Below are positions 19,880-27,356 of a stretch of DNA of 64,000 nt, piece by piece; the stretch's first letter is position 1, and every line of letters begins with the position of its first letter. The position numbers were made by a program, and so were the translations under genes. Under the pieces are notes generated by a model. That model was not told the DNA's origin and ran no database searches. It saw only the letters and a list, made by a program, of their open reading frames with translations. Origin of the DNA: Calothrix sp. CSU_2_0 (GTDB taxonomy: Bacteria; Cyanobacteriota; Cyanobacteriia; Cyanobacteriales; Nostocaceae); assembly GCA_012034595.1 (NCBI GenBank), contig JAAUPE010000014.1, forward strand, positions 1 to 64,000, read 5' to 3'.

Positions 19880-19993
19880 AGTGACATGCTCCACACACTG
19901 AATGGAGTACCATTACAGTGTGGGCTTCTCAGTGACTCTTCTATGAAGACATTAACTGAGCTTTGAAGCCCTATGTCCTAGGGACTTTTTTTT
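19880..19993 (-). mobile_element. Orphan end-like structure resembling an IS200/IS605 (TnpB) terminus
   Basis: Two strong hairpins in a row. CACACTGAATGG (19894-19905) pairs with CCATT-A-CAGTGTG (19910-19922). GGGCTTCTCAGT (19922-19933) pairs with ACTGA (19955-19959) and GAAGCCC (19965-19971). A CCTA/TAGG stem and T8 at 19986-19993 follow. Read on the minus strand, the run GAGAAGCCCACACT...GTGTGGAGCATGTCAC recalls the palindromic right ends of cyanobacterial IS200/IS605 elements and their derived PATE elements. No tnpA or tnpB remnant is adjacent. On the plus strand the T8 would make it a good terminator for the hybrid kinase. Confidence 0.4.
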
Positions 19994-20333
19994 ATTGATT
20001 TCACTTTTTTTGTAGGCTGCATTTCTGCATTTAATTGAATTACACCTACTTTTCTAGTATACAAATATCCTGATAAAAACTCAACTATTATCTTTATCTG
20101 TTCCTGATGCAGCAGAAAATTAATAAAGATAATGTTTCTTTTTTATCTCGCATACCCTACGGGTAGACGCGCAAGCGGCTTCTGATAAGTAGCAAGCTAC
20201 ATGAGCAAAAATGCGGTGTAGCTTTGCTTCCCGCATTATTTGCATCCCACGCTACGCAGTGAGTGAGAGGTGGGGCTTCTGCTGTTTAGCTAAAATAAGA
20301 TTAAAAAAATTACCTTAATTAAGAAAATATTAT
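19994..20333. other. Intergenic region before the toxin-antitoxin island
   Basis: No gene is seen. It contains the dispersed repeat at 20150-20205 and GC-rich imperfect inverted repeats to about 20280, including GCATTATTTGCATCCCACGC. The parD promoter must lie in the last 60 bases. Confidence 0.5.
20150..20205. repeat. Dispersed repeat, AGTAGCAAGCTA family, copy 1
   Basis: GGGTAGACGCG...GGCTTCTG...AGTAGCAAGCTAC, close to copies at 44347-44399 and 54108-54164. It resembles the small dispersed repeats (SDRs) described in Nostoc. Confidence 0.75.
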
Positions 20334-20603
20334 ATGTACATCGACCTGCAACAAGAAGACGAGCAATTTATTCAAGCTCAAATTGCTAGTGGTAGATATA
20401 GTAATCCCGAACAAGTCGTAGCTAAAGCATTAAAACTGTTGGAAGAGTCGGAAAATGGCTACAAGGAATGGGAGAAAGAAACCCGTAAGAAAGTAGCTAT
20501 TGGACTTGCTCAAATTGACAGGGGTGAGGTACTTGATAGTAAAGTTGTCATGGCAGGATTAGAAGAAAAATTACGAAAAGCCCGCGAAGAAAATCAAGAA
20601 TAA
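20334..20603 (+). CDS. parD: ParD-type antitoxin
   Basis: An 89-residue antitoxin of the ParD/CC2985 family. The ribbon-helix-helix N-terminus is MYIDLQQEDEQFIQAQIASG-RYSNPEQVVAKALKLLEE, and the C-terminus is charged and helical, where ParE is normally bound. It should neutralise ParE and repress its own promoter as a dimer. Its stop overlaps the parE start by one base (TAATG), the usual translational coupling. It looks intact, whereas its partner is frameshifted. Confidence 0.88.
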   Translation: MYIDLQQEDEQFIQAQIASGRYSNPEQVVAKALKLLEESENGYKEWEKETRKKVAIGLAQIDRGEVLDSKVVMAGLEEKLRKAREENQE

Positions 20604-20898
20604 TGCAGTATGCCATCTCTTTAGAAGCGACTCAAGATTTAGATGAAATTTTAGATTATTTTCTCAGTCGTAATATCGAAGCAGGGGAAAAGTTCATTCG
20701 GGAATTCAATAAAAAATGCGAGTATCTAACTAGTTTTCCCAATATAGGCAGAAGTTACGCAAATCTCGATCCAAATCTTAGGGGAATATCATTGGATAAC
20801 TATATTATTTTTATCGTATTTATGAAAATCAGCTTGTAATTGCCAGGGTAGTAAGTGGTTATCGAAATTTGGAATCTTTATTTACAAGACAACGATGA
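20603..20898 (+). pseudogene. parE: ParE/RelE-superfamily toxin, frameshifted
   Basis: ParE toxins poison DNA gyrase. The frame from ATG 20603 gives MQYAISLEATQDLDEILDYF...GISLDNYIIF and then IVFMKISL before a stop at 20839. The +1 frame from there reads YRIYENQLVIARVVSGYRN-LESLFTRQR and stops at 20898, exactly the usual ParE C-terminus with its conserved Y-R-I/V and V-x-x-G-x-R-x-L. One more T in the T5 run at 20808-20812 would restore a 98-residue toxin. It is either a broken toxin or a sequencing error. Confidence 0.85.
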
Positions 20899-20928
20899 TT
20901 AATCAAATTCTCAACTAAAGGATTTCTG

Positions 20929-21309
20929 ATGAGCCAATATTCTCAAGCTGAAATTGTGGAAATAGAAGAACGTCTTCGGCAAGCAATGCTCAATTCCGAT
21001 GTCGTGGAGCTAGACGCACTGATAGCACCTGAGCTTATATTTACTAACCATTTAGGGCAGCTTTGTAGTAAAGAAGAAGACCTTGCAGCTCACCGATCTG
21101 GTGTAATTAAGTTTAAAGAAATTACGCCCTCAGAGCAACGAATTCAAATTCATGATGGGTTTGCGATCGCTTCCGTAAACATGCACGTGGTGGGCAGCTA
21201 CGAAGGTACAGAAAATGATTGTTCTATTCGCTTCACTCGTGTTTGGTCAAAATCCTCCACTGGCTCTCTACAAATTGTTGCGGGTCATACTAGTATTGTT
21301 TCAGCTTAA
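20929..21309 (+). CDS. DUF4440 / SnoaL-like (NTF2-fold) protein
   Basis: A 126-residue single-domain NTF2-fold protein of the DUF4440 group: an N-terminal helix pair (EERLRQAMLNSDVVELDALIAPEL), then LIFTNHLGQLCSKEEDL, and alternating strands ending FTRVWSKSSTGSLQIVAGHTS. Family members include enzymes and ligand-binding proteins, and the ligand here is unknown. AAAGGA lies ten bases before the ATG. A decayed partial copy lies at 22175-22295, downstream of vapBC. Confidence 0.85.
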   Translation: MSQYSQAEIVEIEERLRQAMLNSDVVELDALIAPELIFTNHLGQLCSKEEDLAAHRSGVIKFKEITPSEQRIQIHDGFAIASVNMHVVGSYEGTENDCSIRFTRVWSKSSTGSLQIVAGHTSIVSA

Positions 21310-21567
21310 GTATATGAGCGTGTACTTAGACGCTTGTCAATATTATGTGTCTTCGTTATCACATAAAAAGGGCTAGTTCTAAGTACAGCATTTCACAAGT
21401 TCGTAGCGTTATTGAGTCTCCCAAACTTTTACCAATCGGTCATTTATTTCGTCACGGATTTACAAAATGCTCTACTAAGTAAAATACTCAGAATTGGATG
21501 TGATGCAGAAAAATTCTTTATAACTACCTAATTTGAGATGATATAAAATGTTGGAGAGGAGGACAGC

Positions 21568-21795
21568 ATGAAAATCTCTATTATTGACGAGGTAGTTGAA
21601 CAGCTAAAAATCATGCCACAGCATTTACAATGGCAAGTGCTTGAGTTTGTGCGGACTTTGGTAAAACCTCAAGTTCGAGGGGTTCAAGGACAACAACTAC
21701 TACGGTTTGCAGGCTCGATTCCATCTGACGATCTTCAATTGATGCGTGAAGCAATTGAGCAAGGCTGTGAGCGGGTAGATGTCGATGAGTGGTAG
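21568..21795 (+). CDS. vapB: Antitoxin of a VapBC-type module
   Basis: A 75-residue protein: a short helical N-terminus (IIDEVVEQLKIMPQHLQWQVLEFVRTL) of the DUF2281-like antitoxin kind, and an acidic tail (EAIEQGCERVDVDEW) typical of proteins that mask a PIN toxin. A very strong ribosome site, GGAGAGGAGGACAGC, precedes the ATG. Its last 17 bases overlap vapC, so translation is coupled. It should neutralise and co-regulate the VapC encoded next. Confidence 0.75.
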   Translation: MKISIIDEVVEQLKIMPQHLQWQVLEFVRTLVKPQVRGVQGQQLLRFAGSIPSDDLQLMREAIEQGCERVDVDEW

Positions 21796-22174
21796 GTACT
21801 TGTTGGATACCAATATCCTCATTGCTCTCTTTGCAGATGAAGTTGCTGTCAAAAATAATCTGGCTCAAGCCAATGAAGTTTTTATTCCAAGTTTTGCCAT
21901 TGGTGAGCTGTGCTACGGTGCAAGGAAATCGGGACGCACTCAAGCAAATTTAGCAAGAGTTGATGAATTGGTTGCTAATAGCACAGTACTTGGGTGTGAT
22001 GCTGAAACAGCTCGCCAATACGGTGAGGTCAAAAATAAGCTGAGACTTAAAGGTCGTCCACTTCCTGAGAATGATATCTGGATTGCGGCTCTTGCACTAC
22101 AGTATGGTCTGATTTTAGTGACACGCGATGCTCATTTTCAAGAGGTGGAGAATTTGCAAACTGTAGCGTGGTAA
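21779..22174 (+). CDS. vapC: VapC-type PIN-domain ribonuclease toxin
   Basis: A 131-residue PIN-domain toxin. The acidic catalytic residues can be seen: Asp in YLLDTNILIALF, Glu in AIGELCYGA, Asp in PENDIWIAALA and Asp in LILVTRDAHF. VapC toxins cleave tRNA or rRNA when freed from VapB. It looks complete (HFQEVENLQTVAW is a normal end) and is the one fully intact toxin of this island. The DUF4440 remnant starts immediately after its stop, which suggests the vapBC pair lies between two copies of a duplicated segment. Confidence 0.88.
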   Translation: MSMSGRYLLDTNILIALFADEVAVKNNLAQANEVFIPSFAIGELCYGARKSGRTQANLARVDELVANSTVLGCDAETARQYGEVKNKLRLKGRPLPENDIWIAALALQYGLILVTRDAHFQEVENLQTVAW

Positions 22175-22295
22175 GTCGCGGAGCTAGACGCACTGATAGC
22201 ACCTGAGCTAATTTTTACTACCTATTTGGGTCAAATATATAGCAACGAATTCAAATTCATGATGGGTTTGCGATCGCTTCAGTGAAAATGCACGT
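22175..22295 (+). pseudogene. Decayed fragment of the DUF4440 gene
   Basis: The DNA after vapC (GGAGCTAGACGCACTGATAG, CACCTGAGCT) repeats the DUF4440 gene from about 21006. It then jumps, with roughly 75 bases lost, to AACGAATTCAAATTCATGAT and GGGTTTGCGATCGCTTC, matching about 21139-21175. It then runs into the BrnT frame. Substitutions between the copies show some divergence since duplication. Confidence 0.85.
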
Positions 22296-22478
22296 TTGCT
22301 TTATGACGCAGAGCATTCTTTGGAGGAGGAGCGATACATACTGCTAGGCATAAGTGATTCGGTATCTTTATTAGTGGTTTGTCATGTATATAAAGAAGAT
22401 GAAGAAACCATTCGGATTTTCTCAGCTCGTAGGGCAAGTAAACGAGAGCAGCAACAATACCGGAGTTTTCTTTTATGA
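22296..22478 (+). pseudogene. brnT: BrnT-type toxin, N-terminally truncated
   Basis: The 60 readable residues (LYDAEHSLEEERYILLGISD, LLVVCHVYKEDEETIRIFSARRASKREQQQY) match the C-terminal two thirds of BrnT, a RelE-fold ribonuclease of about 90 residues. The first 30 or so residues, with the usual W-D-x-x-K-x-x-x-N-x-x-K-H-G-V-x-F motif, are missing. That place is taken by the DUF4440 fragment, and a TGA blocks the frame upstream. Only a TTG is available as start. Probably non-functional. It overlaps brnA by four bases. Confidence 0.8.
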
Positions 22479-22693
22479 AAGATGAGTATGATTTCTCCCA
22501 ATCGGTTAAGAACCCCTACATCAAAAAGCTTAAGAAGCAAGTAACAATTCGACTTGAAGAGGAAATTGTTGAGTACTTTAAGGGTTTAGCTGAGGAAACA
22601 GGGATTTCTTATCAAAGTTTGATTAATATATATTTGCAGGACTGTGTAAAATCGCAGCGAAAGCTGTCATTGGAATGGCTGCGTAAAGCCTAG
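22475..22693 (+). CDS. brnA: BrnA-type antitoxin
   Basis: A 72-residue antitoxin. The C-terminal half (KKQVTIRLEEEIVEYFKGLAEETG, ISYQSLINIYLQDCV) is a ribbon-helix-helix DNA-binding domain of the BrnA/CopG type. The N-terminus KNPYIKKLKK is the usual partner-binding end. The order toxin then antitoxin is the normal brnT-brnA order. The antitoxin looks intact beside a truncated toxin. Confidence 0.82.
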   Translation: MKDEYDFSQSVKNPYIKKLKKQVTIRLEEEIVEYFKGLAEETGISYQSLINIYLQDCVKSQRKLSLEWLRKA

Positions 22694-22901
22694 TTTAGAA
22701 GCCTAGTAGAACCTTAAGGCAACGTGAGGAAGCGGCGATGTCCCATGTGATGCGATCGCAACTCAATTGCTGGCAGAATTTAGAGCAGTAGAGTGGAAAA
22801 CTACTCACCTATTTTGCTGTCTAAGAGTCCCTGAGGTCGGTAATCCATAGGTTAAAATGTAAAAGGAATAATTGTGCCTGCTTTAACCCATACTCATTGC
22901 T

Positions 22902-23114
22902 ATGGAAATTAGCCTTAACCTTGATGAAGCTCTTCTCAAAGAAGCCTTCCAACTAACCAGCCTCACAACCCAAGAAGAATTAATGAATCTTGCTTTACAA
23001 GAATTTGTGCGTTCACGCCGCAAGAAAAATCTTCTTGACCTCGCAGGACAAATTCAATTTGCCCCAGATTTCGATTACAAAGCCCTGCGTGAAACTCGCC
23101 ATGTTGCTGATTGA
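22902..23114 (+). CDS. vapB: VapB-type antitoxin (DUF2191 family)
   Basis: A 70-residue antitoxin: an N-terminal DNA-binding part (MEISLNLDEALLKEAFQLT, EELMNLALQEFVRSRRKKNLLDLAG) and an acidic tail (IQFAPDFDYKALRETRHVAD) that normally embraces a PIN toxin. It overlaps by 14 bases a start codon for a PIN protein, but that toxin is cut short. Intact antitoxin. Confidence 0.83.
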   Translation: MEISLNLDEALLKEAFQLTSLTTQEELMNLALQEFVRSRRKKNLLDLAGQIQFAPDFDYKALRETRHVAD

Positions 23115-23184
23115 TACATCTGTTTGGATCGATGTCTTCCGCGATCGCACAATTAAGCACTTTAAATTAGCATTTTCAAATTGA
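23101..23184 (+). pseudogene. vapC: Truncated VapC (PIN) toxin, 27 codons
   Basis: From ATG 23101 the frame reads MLLIDTSVWIDVFRDRT, the first strand-helix of a PIN domain with its catalytic Asp. It then reads IKHFKLAFSN and stops at 23184. The remaining 110 or so residues are absent, and no other frame resumes the family pattern. This is a deletion, not a homopolymer slip. Confidence 0.85.
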
Positions 23185-23230
23185 CGATAGATAAAGTTTT
23201 ATATAATGCGATCGTATCATTCATAAGTAA

Positions 23231-23253
23231 GGACAGGGGAACCCTGCCCCTAC
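23231..23253. repeat. GTAGGGG-family hairpin, variant stem
   Basis: GGACAGGGGAACCCTGCCCC then TAC. CAGGG (23234-23238) pairs with CCCTG (23242-23246), with the family's outer CCCCTAC end. Confidence 0.7.
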
Positions 23254-23290
23254 GAAAATTTGGGGTAATTTAATCGCGATCGCAATTAAA

Positions 23291-24271
23291 CTACTGATTT
23301 CGACGAAGACGATCGATTTCCCTTTGTAACTCTTCTAATTGACGACGAAGTTGGTCAGCTTCAGTATTTTTACTAGTACTATTACCATTACTATTTGCCT
23401 TAACATCAACCGCACCCTCAGCCGGATTACGCATATAATTTCCTGTACGGATATTTTTATATTCCTCAGAAGCTGACCACTCGCGAATGTAATGTAAACG
23501 CTCAACAGGGAAAGGATGGCTTTGCATCGAGCCAATTACCCCTGTATACATCATTAACTTATATATTTGATTTAATCCGTCTTCGTCGAGAGCTTGATAA
23601 TCTTCCGACTGTTTAATAAAAGCCTGTAAATGGCACTCATTGGCAAATTTATTACTGCCTCCACTGATTTTCATCATAGTCGTCATCACAGTATTTAAAT
23701 CCTCCACCACAAGCAACGCAGCCCGATCCGCCGATAACTCAGCCTTGCGTCGCCACTCATAAAAAGCAAGTAGCAAACCTTGACTGACAAAATTACCAAT
23801 CCCAAAAGTGACTTCCCCAATCGCAGAAGCAGCATGACTCGCCCACATCGCCATTTGAATTAAAATAGTATGACCACACTTAATATGTCCCAGTTCATGG
23901 GCTAACACCGCCCTAATTTCGGCTTCGCTCAGTAAGTCCAGAATCCCTGTATTGATGACAATGTAAGGATGGTCTTTTCCTAAAGCATAGCTATTAGCTT
24001 GGGGATTTTGCTCAACAAATAGTGTCGGCTCTGGATAAATATCCAAATCCCGCACACATTCGCGAAACATATGGTAAATAGTGGAATATTGGCGAGGTCC
24101 GACTTGAATGGTGTTACCCATTAGATAAACTAACTGAGGACGTTCGGCAAAAAATTCCACAAATTTACGCGCCACGAAATCAAACCCTGGTAAGCTCCGA
24201 AGGGCTTGTTCAGCTTGCCGATCTAGGGGATGTCGAAATGCTTCGCTAGAAATTCCTGTATAAGTTGCCAT
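23291..24271 (-). CDS. M48-family zinc metalloprotease (HtpX-like)
   Basis: A 326-residue zinc peptidase. AVLAHELGHIKCGHTIL carries the HExxH zinc site (His125, Glu126, His129), and RRKAELSADRAALLV gives the third ligand Glu. The domain starts after a 70-residue lead-in (VYLMGNTIQVGPRQYSTIY), and the C-terminal 50 residues are a charged coiled coil (LRRQLEELQREIDRLRRNQ). Unlike Escherichia coli HtpX it has no clear transmembrane pair before the motif, so it may be peripheral or cytoplasmic. Family members degrade damaged membrane proteins. Divergent from the DinG-like gene. Confidence 0.88.
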   Translation of the reverse strand: MATYTGISSEAFRHPLDRQAEQALRSLPGFDFVARKFVEFFAERPQLVYLMGNTIQVGPRQYSTIYHMFRECVRDLDIYPEPTLFVEQNPQANSYALGKDHPYIVINTGILDLLSEAEIRAVLAHELGHIKCGHTILIQMAMWASHAASAIGEVTFGIGNFVSQGLLLAFYEWRRKAELSADRAALLVVEDLNTVMTTMMKISGGSNKFANECHLQAFIKQSEDYQALDEDGLNQIYKLMMYTGVIGSMQSHPFPVERLHYIREWSASEEYKNIRTGNYMRNPAEGAVDVKANSNGNSTSKNTEADQLRRQLEELQREIDRLRRNQ

Positions 24272-24575
24272 AATGCAATTTGTTAGTGGTTAGTGGTTAA
24301 TAGTTAATGATTGGTGGGGAGTGAGAAGTGAGAAGTGGTAATGGTTAATGGGAAATACAGCTACGTGGATTACAGTCAAGCGGTTCAAAAGCCATATATA
24401 AAACTTTTTTACTTCTGACTCTTGTATTCTGCTGTAGATAGGGACAATTGCTAATTCTGGTAAATAGGCTTACGTGGTTAATATAACAACTACTAATCAA
24501 TAACAACCAGCCAGTAGCGACTAACCAAGACCCAATTCCCAATAAGTAAAAATCGTTTTGGATTGGAATTAAAGC

Positions 24576-26108
24576 GTGATTGAGGCAGAAGTTCATTTGT
24601 CATTACACAACTTCCTGCGATCGCAGACGGGTTTTCCAGCATGGCATCATCATTTGACGATGGCACGGTTGGTTGCACGGGCTTTGCGTGTTGGACGTAG
24701 TGCCTTAATTCAGGTTGGGGCTGTTTGTGGCTATCAAGGACGTTATCGGACTAGTTTTGTTGCATCAGCACTAATGTGGCGTTCGGGAGTAGTTATTGTT
24801 GCCCCGGAAGCGATACAGCAACGTTTGTTAAAGATTGAAATTCCCCGTCTCCAACAATGGTTACAAGTCAATAAACCGATTAGAACTGGTGATGCTTGGG
24901 TTGGTGATGGATTCGAGGGAATATTGCTAACTTCTCCTGAAGCTTGGTTGAAGGCACAATTTGCTGGTAGTAATGCTTTTCCCCCAGATATCCCGACAAT
25001 TATCGATGGTGTGGATGATTTAGAAGATTGGGTACGAAAATCTTTGACGATAACGTTAGCACCCCAAGACTGGGAAGAATTGATTTTGGCATCACCTGAA
25101 AATGCCGAAATCATTCGCAATGCACGGATCGATTTAGCTAGTAAAATTCTCCAACACCCCACCAATCCCTATGAATGTTATTTAATTTCCGATAAAGAAA
25201 GCGAAATTTTACAACGTCTATATTCTGTTTTAAATATTACTTCTCTTCCCGATAACTGGAAAAATTTTTACTCCCTATTCCAACACATTTCTCCCTCCCC
25301 TCCCCTCCTCTGGACTACTATTAACCACGTTCACGGCTCATTTTCCTTGCATTGCGCTCCTGTGGAATTGGGTACATATCTAGCCCCAATTTGGACTCGT
25401 CAACCCGTGGTGCTAATTGGTAGCGCCATAGAGCCAGAAACAGAAGCACCCTTGTTTCGCGATCGCATCGGTTTGGGTGATGTCACTTGTTTAAAGTTTG
25501 CTGCCGACAATCAAACTGAAGCAATTCAACTTTACGTACCCTACAACGTTCCCCTCCCCAACACACCAGAATTTCAAGCTGCATTTATCCACCAAGTTCG
25601 TACCCTAGTTTGTCTCAGCGCTACAGCTCCCGGATTGACGGTGATTCTAGTTGGAGATGTGCCCCTCAAAGCCCAAATCGGCACAATTTTGGCATCGGAA
25701 TTTGGTTCACGGGTACAAGTCGAAAAAACTTGCCTCGACGAAAACGGGATTTTAGTCACAGGTTGGGAATTTTGGCGCGAACATCACAGCGTTTTACCTT
25801 CACCCCAATTAATGGTGATTGCCACATTACCCCTACCCTCACTAGAAAATCCCCTAGTGGCAGGTAGAGTTGCCCATTACAAGCGATCGCATCAAGATTG
25901 GTTTCGTTTGTACCTCTTACCCACAGCCGTAAACGAATTGCAACGTGCGATCGCTCCAGCACGAGAAAGTCAAGCGGTAGTCGCTTTACTTGATAGTCGC
26001 GTCGTTAATCGCAGCTATGGTGCCCAAATTCTCACCGCACTCAGTCCTCTTGCCCGAATCAACTACCTCGATCCAAATTTATTCAATGCTTCTGAAGATA
26101 ATTCTTAA
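24576..26108 (+). CDS. DinG-like helicase-family protein with degenerate nucleotide site
   Basis: A 510-residue protein starting GTG at 24576. The layout resembles DinG/XPD-type helicases: FPAWHHHLTMARLVARAL before a first motif, IIDGVDDLEDWV at the motif II position (normally DEAH), and a C-terminal domain with LVCLSATAPGLTVILVGDVPLKAQIGTIL and a final Gln/Arg-rich region. At the Walker A position stands VGAVCGYQGRYRTSF, with no G-K-S/T, and the motif II acidic pair is IDGVDD. If it binds ATP it must do so unusually. The family call rests on general resemblance, so confidence is moderate. Confidence 0.55.
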   Translation: MIEAEVHLSLHNFLRSQTGFPAWHHHLTMARLVARALRVGRSALIQVGAVCGYQGRYRTSFVASALMWRSGVVIVAPEAIQQRLLKIEIPRLQQWLQVNKPIRTGDAWVGDGFEGILLTSPEAWLKAQFAGSNAFPPDIPTIIDGVDDLEDWVRKSLTITLAPQDWEELILASPENAEIIRNARIDLASKILQHPTNPYECYLISDKESEILQRLYSVLNITSLPDNWKNFYSLFQHISPSPPLLWTTINHVHGSFSLHCAPVELGTYLAPIWTRQPVVLIGSAIEPETEAPLFRDRIGLGDVTCLKFAADNQTEAIQLYVPYNVPLPNTPEFQAAFIHQVRTLVCLSATAPGLTVILVGDVPLKAQIGTILASEFGSRVQVEKTCLDENGILVTGWEFWREHHSVLPSPQLMVIATLPLPSLENPLVAGRVAHYKRSHQDWFRLYLLPTAVNELQRAIAPARESQAVVALLDSRVVNRSYGAQILTALSPLARINYLDPNLFNASEDNS

Positions 26109-26149
26109 TGGGGGATTGGGAATTGGGCATTGGGCATTGGGCATTACCC
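26109..26149. repeat. ATTGGG-type tandem repeat
   Basis: GGGGATTGGGAATTGGGCATTGGGCATTGGG directly follows the DinG-like stop. Same word family as at 1-38. Confidence 0.85.
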
Positions 26150-26227
26150 CTTATCACTAATTAAGCTATCATCATGATTAGAGGTCTATCAATCAGATTT
26201 TAAATTTTGAATTTTGAACTAACTATT

Positions 26228-26443
26228 ATGGGTGAAGCAAAACGTCGTAAATCATCATTGGGCGAAAAATACGGTCACGAAGAAAGAATTCTACCGTGGG
26301 TTCCCATCACTAAAAGTCAAAGTGAACAATTTGTCCAACTCACCACTCGCGGTGCTTGGTTTGGCATAGGGGCAATGGTTGTTATTTGGGTGACTATCCG
26401 CTTTATTGGTCCCGCTTTCGGCTGGTGGCAAACTGTCGGTTAA
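26228..26443 (+). CDS. DUF2839 small membrane protein
   Basis: A 71-residue protein starting MGEAKRRKSSLGEKYG, a hallmark of the cyanobacterial DUF2839 family. It has one C-terminal transmembrane helix (GAWFGIGAMVVIWVTIRFIG). I chose the ATG at 26228 over an upstream start at 26207 because MGEAKRRK is the conserved N-terminus. Function unknown. Confidence 0.85.
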   Translation: MGEAKRRKSSLGEKYGHEERILPWVPITKSQSEQFVQLTTRGAWFGIGAMVVIWVTIRFIGPAFGWWQTVG

Positions 26444-26563
26444 TTTTATCAGGAATACTGTTAGCAATTGTACCAAAGATAATCCCTTTTCAATATTCTC
26501 CATATGGGCACGATAATATCGTGTCCTTATTTCTATAATTCATTTATCAAAGACAATATCAAA

Positions 26564-26911
26564 TTATAAACCCAAGCAATAACGAACCGCAGTTTCTATT
26601 TCTAGCATTTTAATCTCAGAGATTTTGCCAACGGGGTCAGCCAGAAAGCGATTTGGGTCAACCGAACGTATTTGAAAACAGAGAAAAACTGTTTCTACTG
26701 GTAATCCGCTTTCTGTTGAGAGAACTCGGACATTTGTTGGATAATCGTGTTTAATATTCGTAGCTTTTGTACCTACAACAACAGTTATAACTAATGGTAG
26801 TTGATTGATGGCATCTATAGATAATACTAAAACAGGTCTTTTTCCTGCTTGTTCTCTACCTTGCACTGGATTTAAATCGATAAAATAAATTTGACCTCGT
26901 TCAATACTCAC
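26564..26911 (-). CDS. mazF: MazF/PemK-type endoribonuclease toxin
   Basis: A 115-residue toxin of the CcdB/PemK fold. RGQIYFIDLNPVQGREQAGKRPVLVLS carries the conserved Arg-Gly and the G-R-E-Q-x-G-x-R-P-V/A-L-V-L signature. MazF toxins cut mRNA at short sequences when not bound by antitoxin. It looks complete, and its start overlaps the upstream antitoxin stop by four bases. Confidence 0.92.
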   Translation of the reverse strand: MSIERGQIYFIDLNPVQGREQAGKRPVLVLSIDAINQLPLVITVVVGTKATNIKHDYPTNVRVLSTESGLPVETVFLCFQIRSVDPNRFLADPVGKISEIKMLEIETAVRYCLGL

Positions 26912-27159
26912 AGCTTTTCTAAACCATCTATTTCTGTAACAATAAATTCCTGATGAATCAATTTAATTTCTGCTTGTATATCTAAATCACTAGCCATTTC
27001 AGCTAATTGCTCGCTCATGTATTTAGCATCATTAAATTTATTTTCTTGTTGCTTTTTTGCCTTTACTTTTTTCGCAATACGTTCAAGTAGCCATTCCTGT
27101 TCTTCTAAAGACAAAACACTAATAGAATGCTCGATTTCAATTAAATGTGGTGAGTTCAT
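26908..27159 (-). CDS. Antitoxin partner of MazF
   Basis: An 83-residue helical, charged protein (SVLSLEEQEWLLERIAKKVKAKKQ, MSEQLAEMASDLDIQAEIKLIHQEF) directly upstream of and overlapping mazF. The sequence is not classic MazE but is of the kind often seen before cyanobacterial MazF. The antitoxin role comes from position and size. Confidence 0.72.
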   Translation of the reverse strand: MNSPHLIEIEHSISVLSLEEQEWLLERIAKKVKAKKQQENKFNDAKYMSEQLAEMASDLDIQAEIKLIHQEFIVTEIDGLEKL

Positions 27160-27356
27160 ATCGCTACACTATCAACCTCTTATAGATATAATCTTACCGT
27201 CTACCACCCACTAAACCGACACATACACCCTATCCTTTTTCTCGAAGATATAGTATATTTGCACTATAGAATAAAAATGATTTCAGCGTGAGGATTAGCA
27301 AATATTCTTCGTGCAGAAAATTTAATTGTCAATTTGGGAAATATAAGTGTAGACGA

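Noticed and set aside
20603..20898. Programmed frameshifting as the explanation for split parE, phoU and the other three genes
   Set aside because: No slippery heptamer with a downstream pseudoknot was seen. The five cases share only a short homopolymer, which fits base-call loss better.
21310..21567. Open stretch reading LLSLPNFYQSVIYFVTDLQN between DUF4440 and vapB
   Set aside because: No start, no family match and short. It may be a decayed gene fragment, but I cannot support that.
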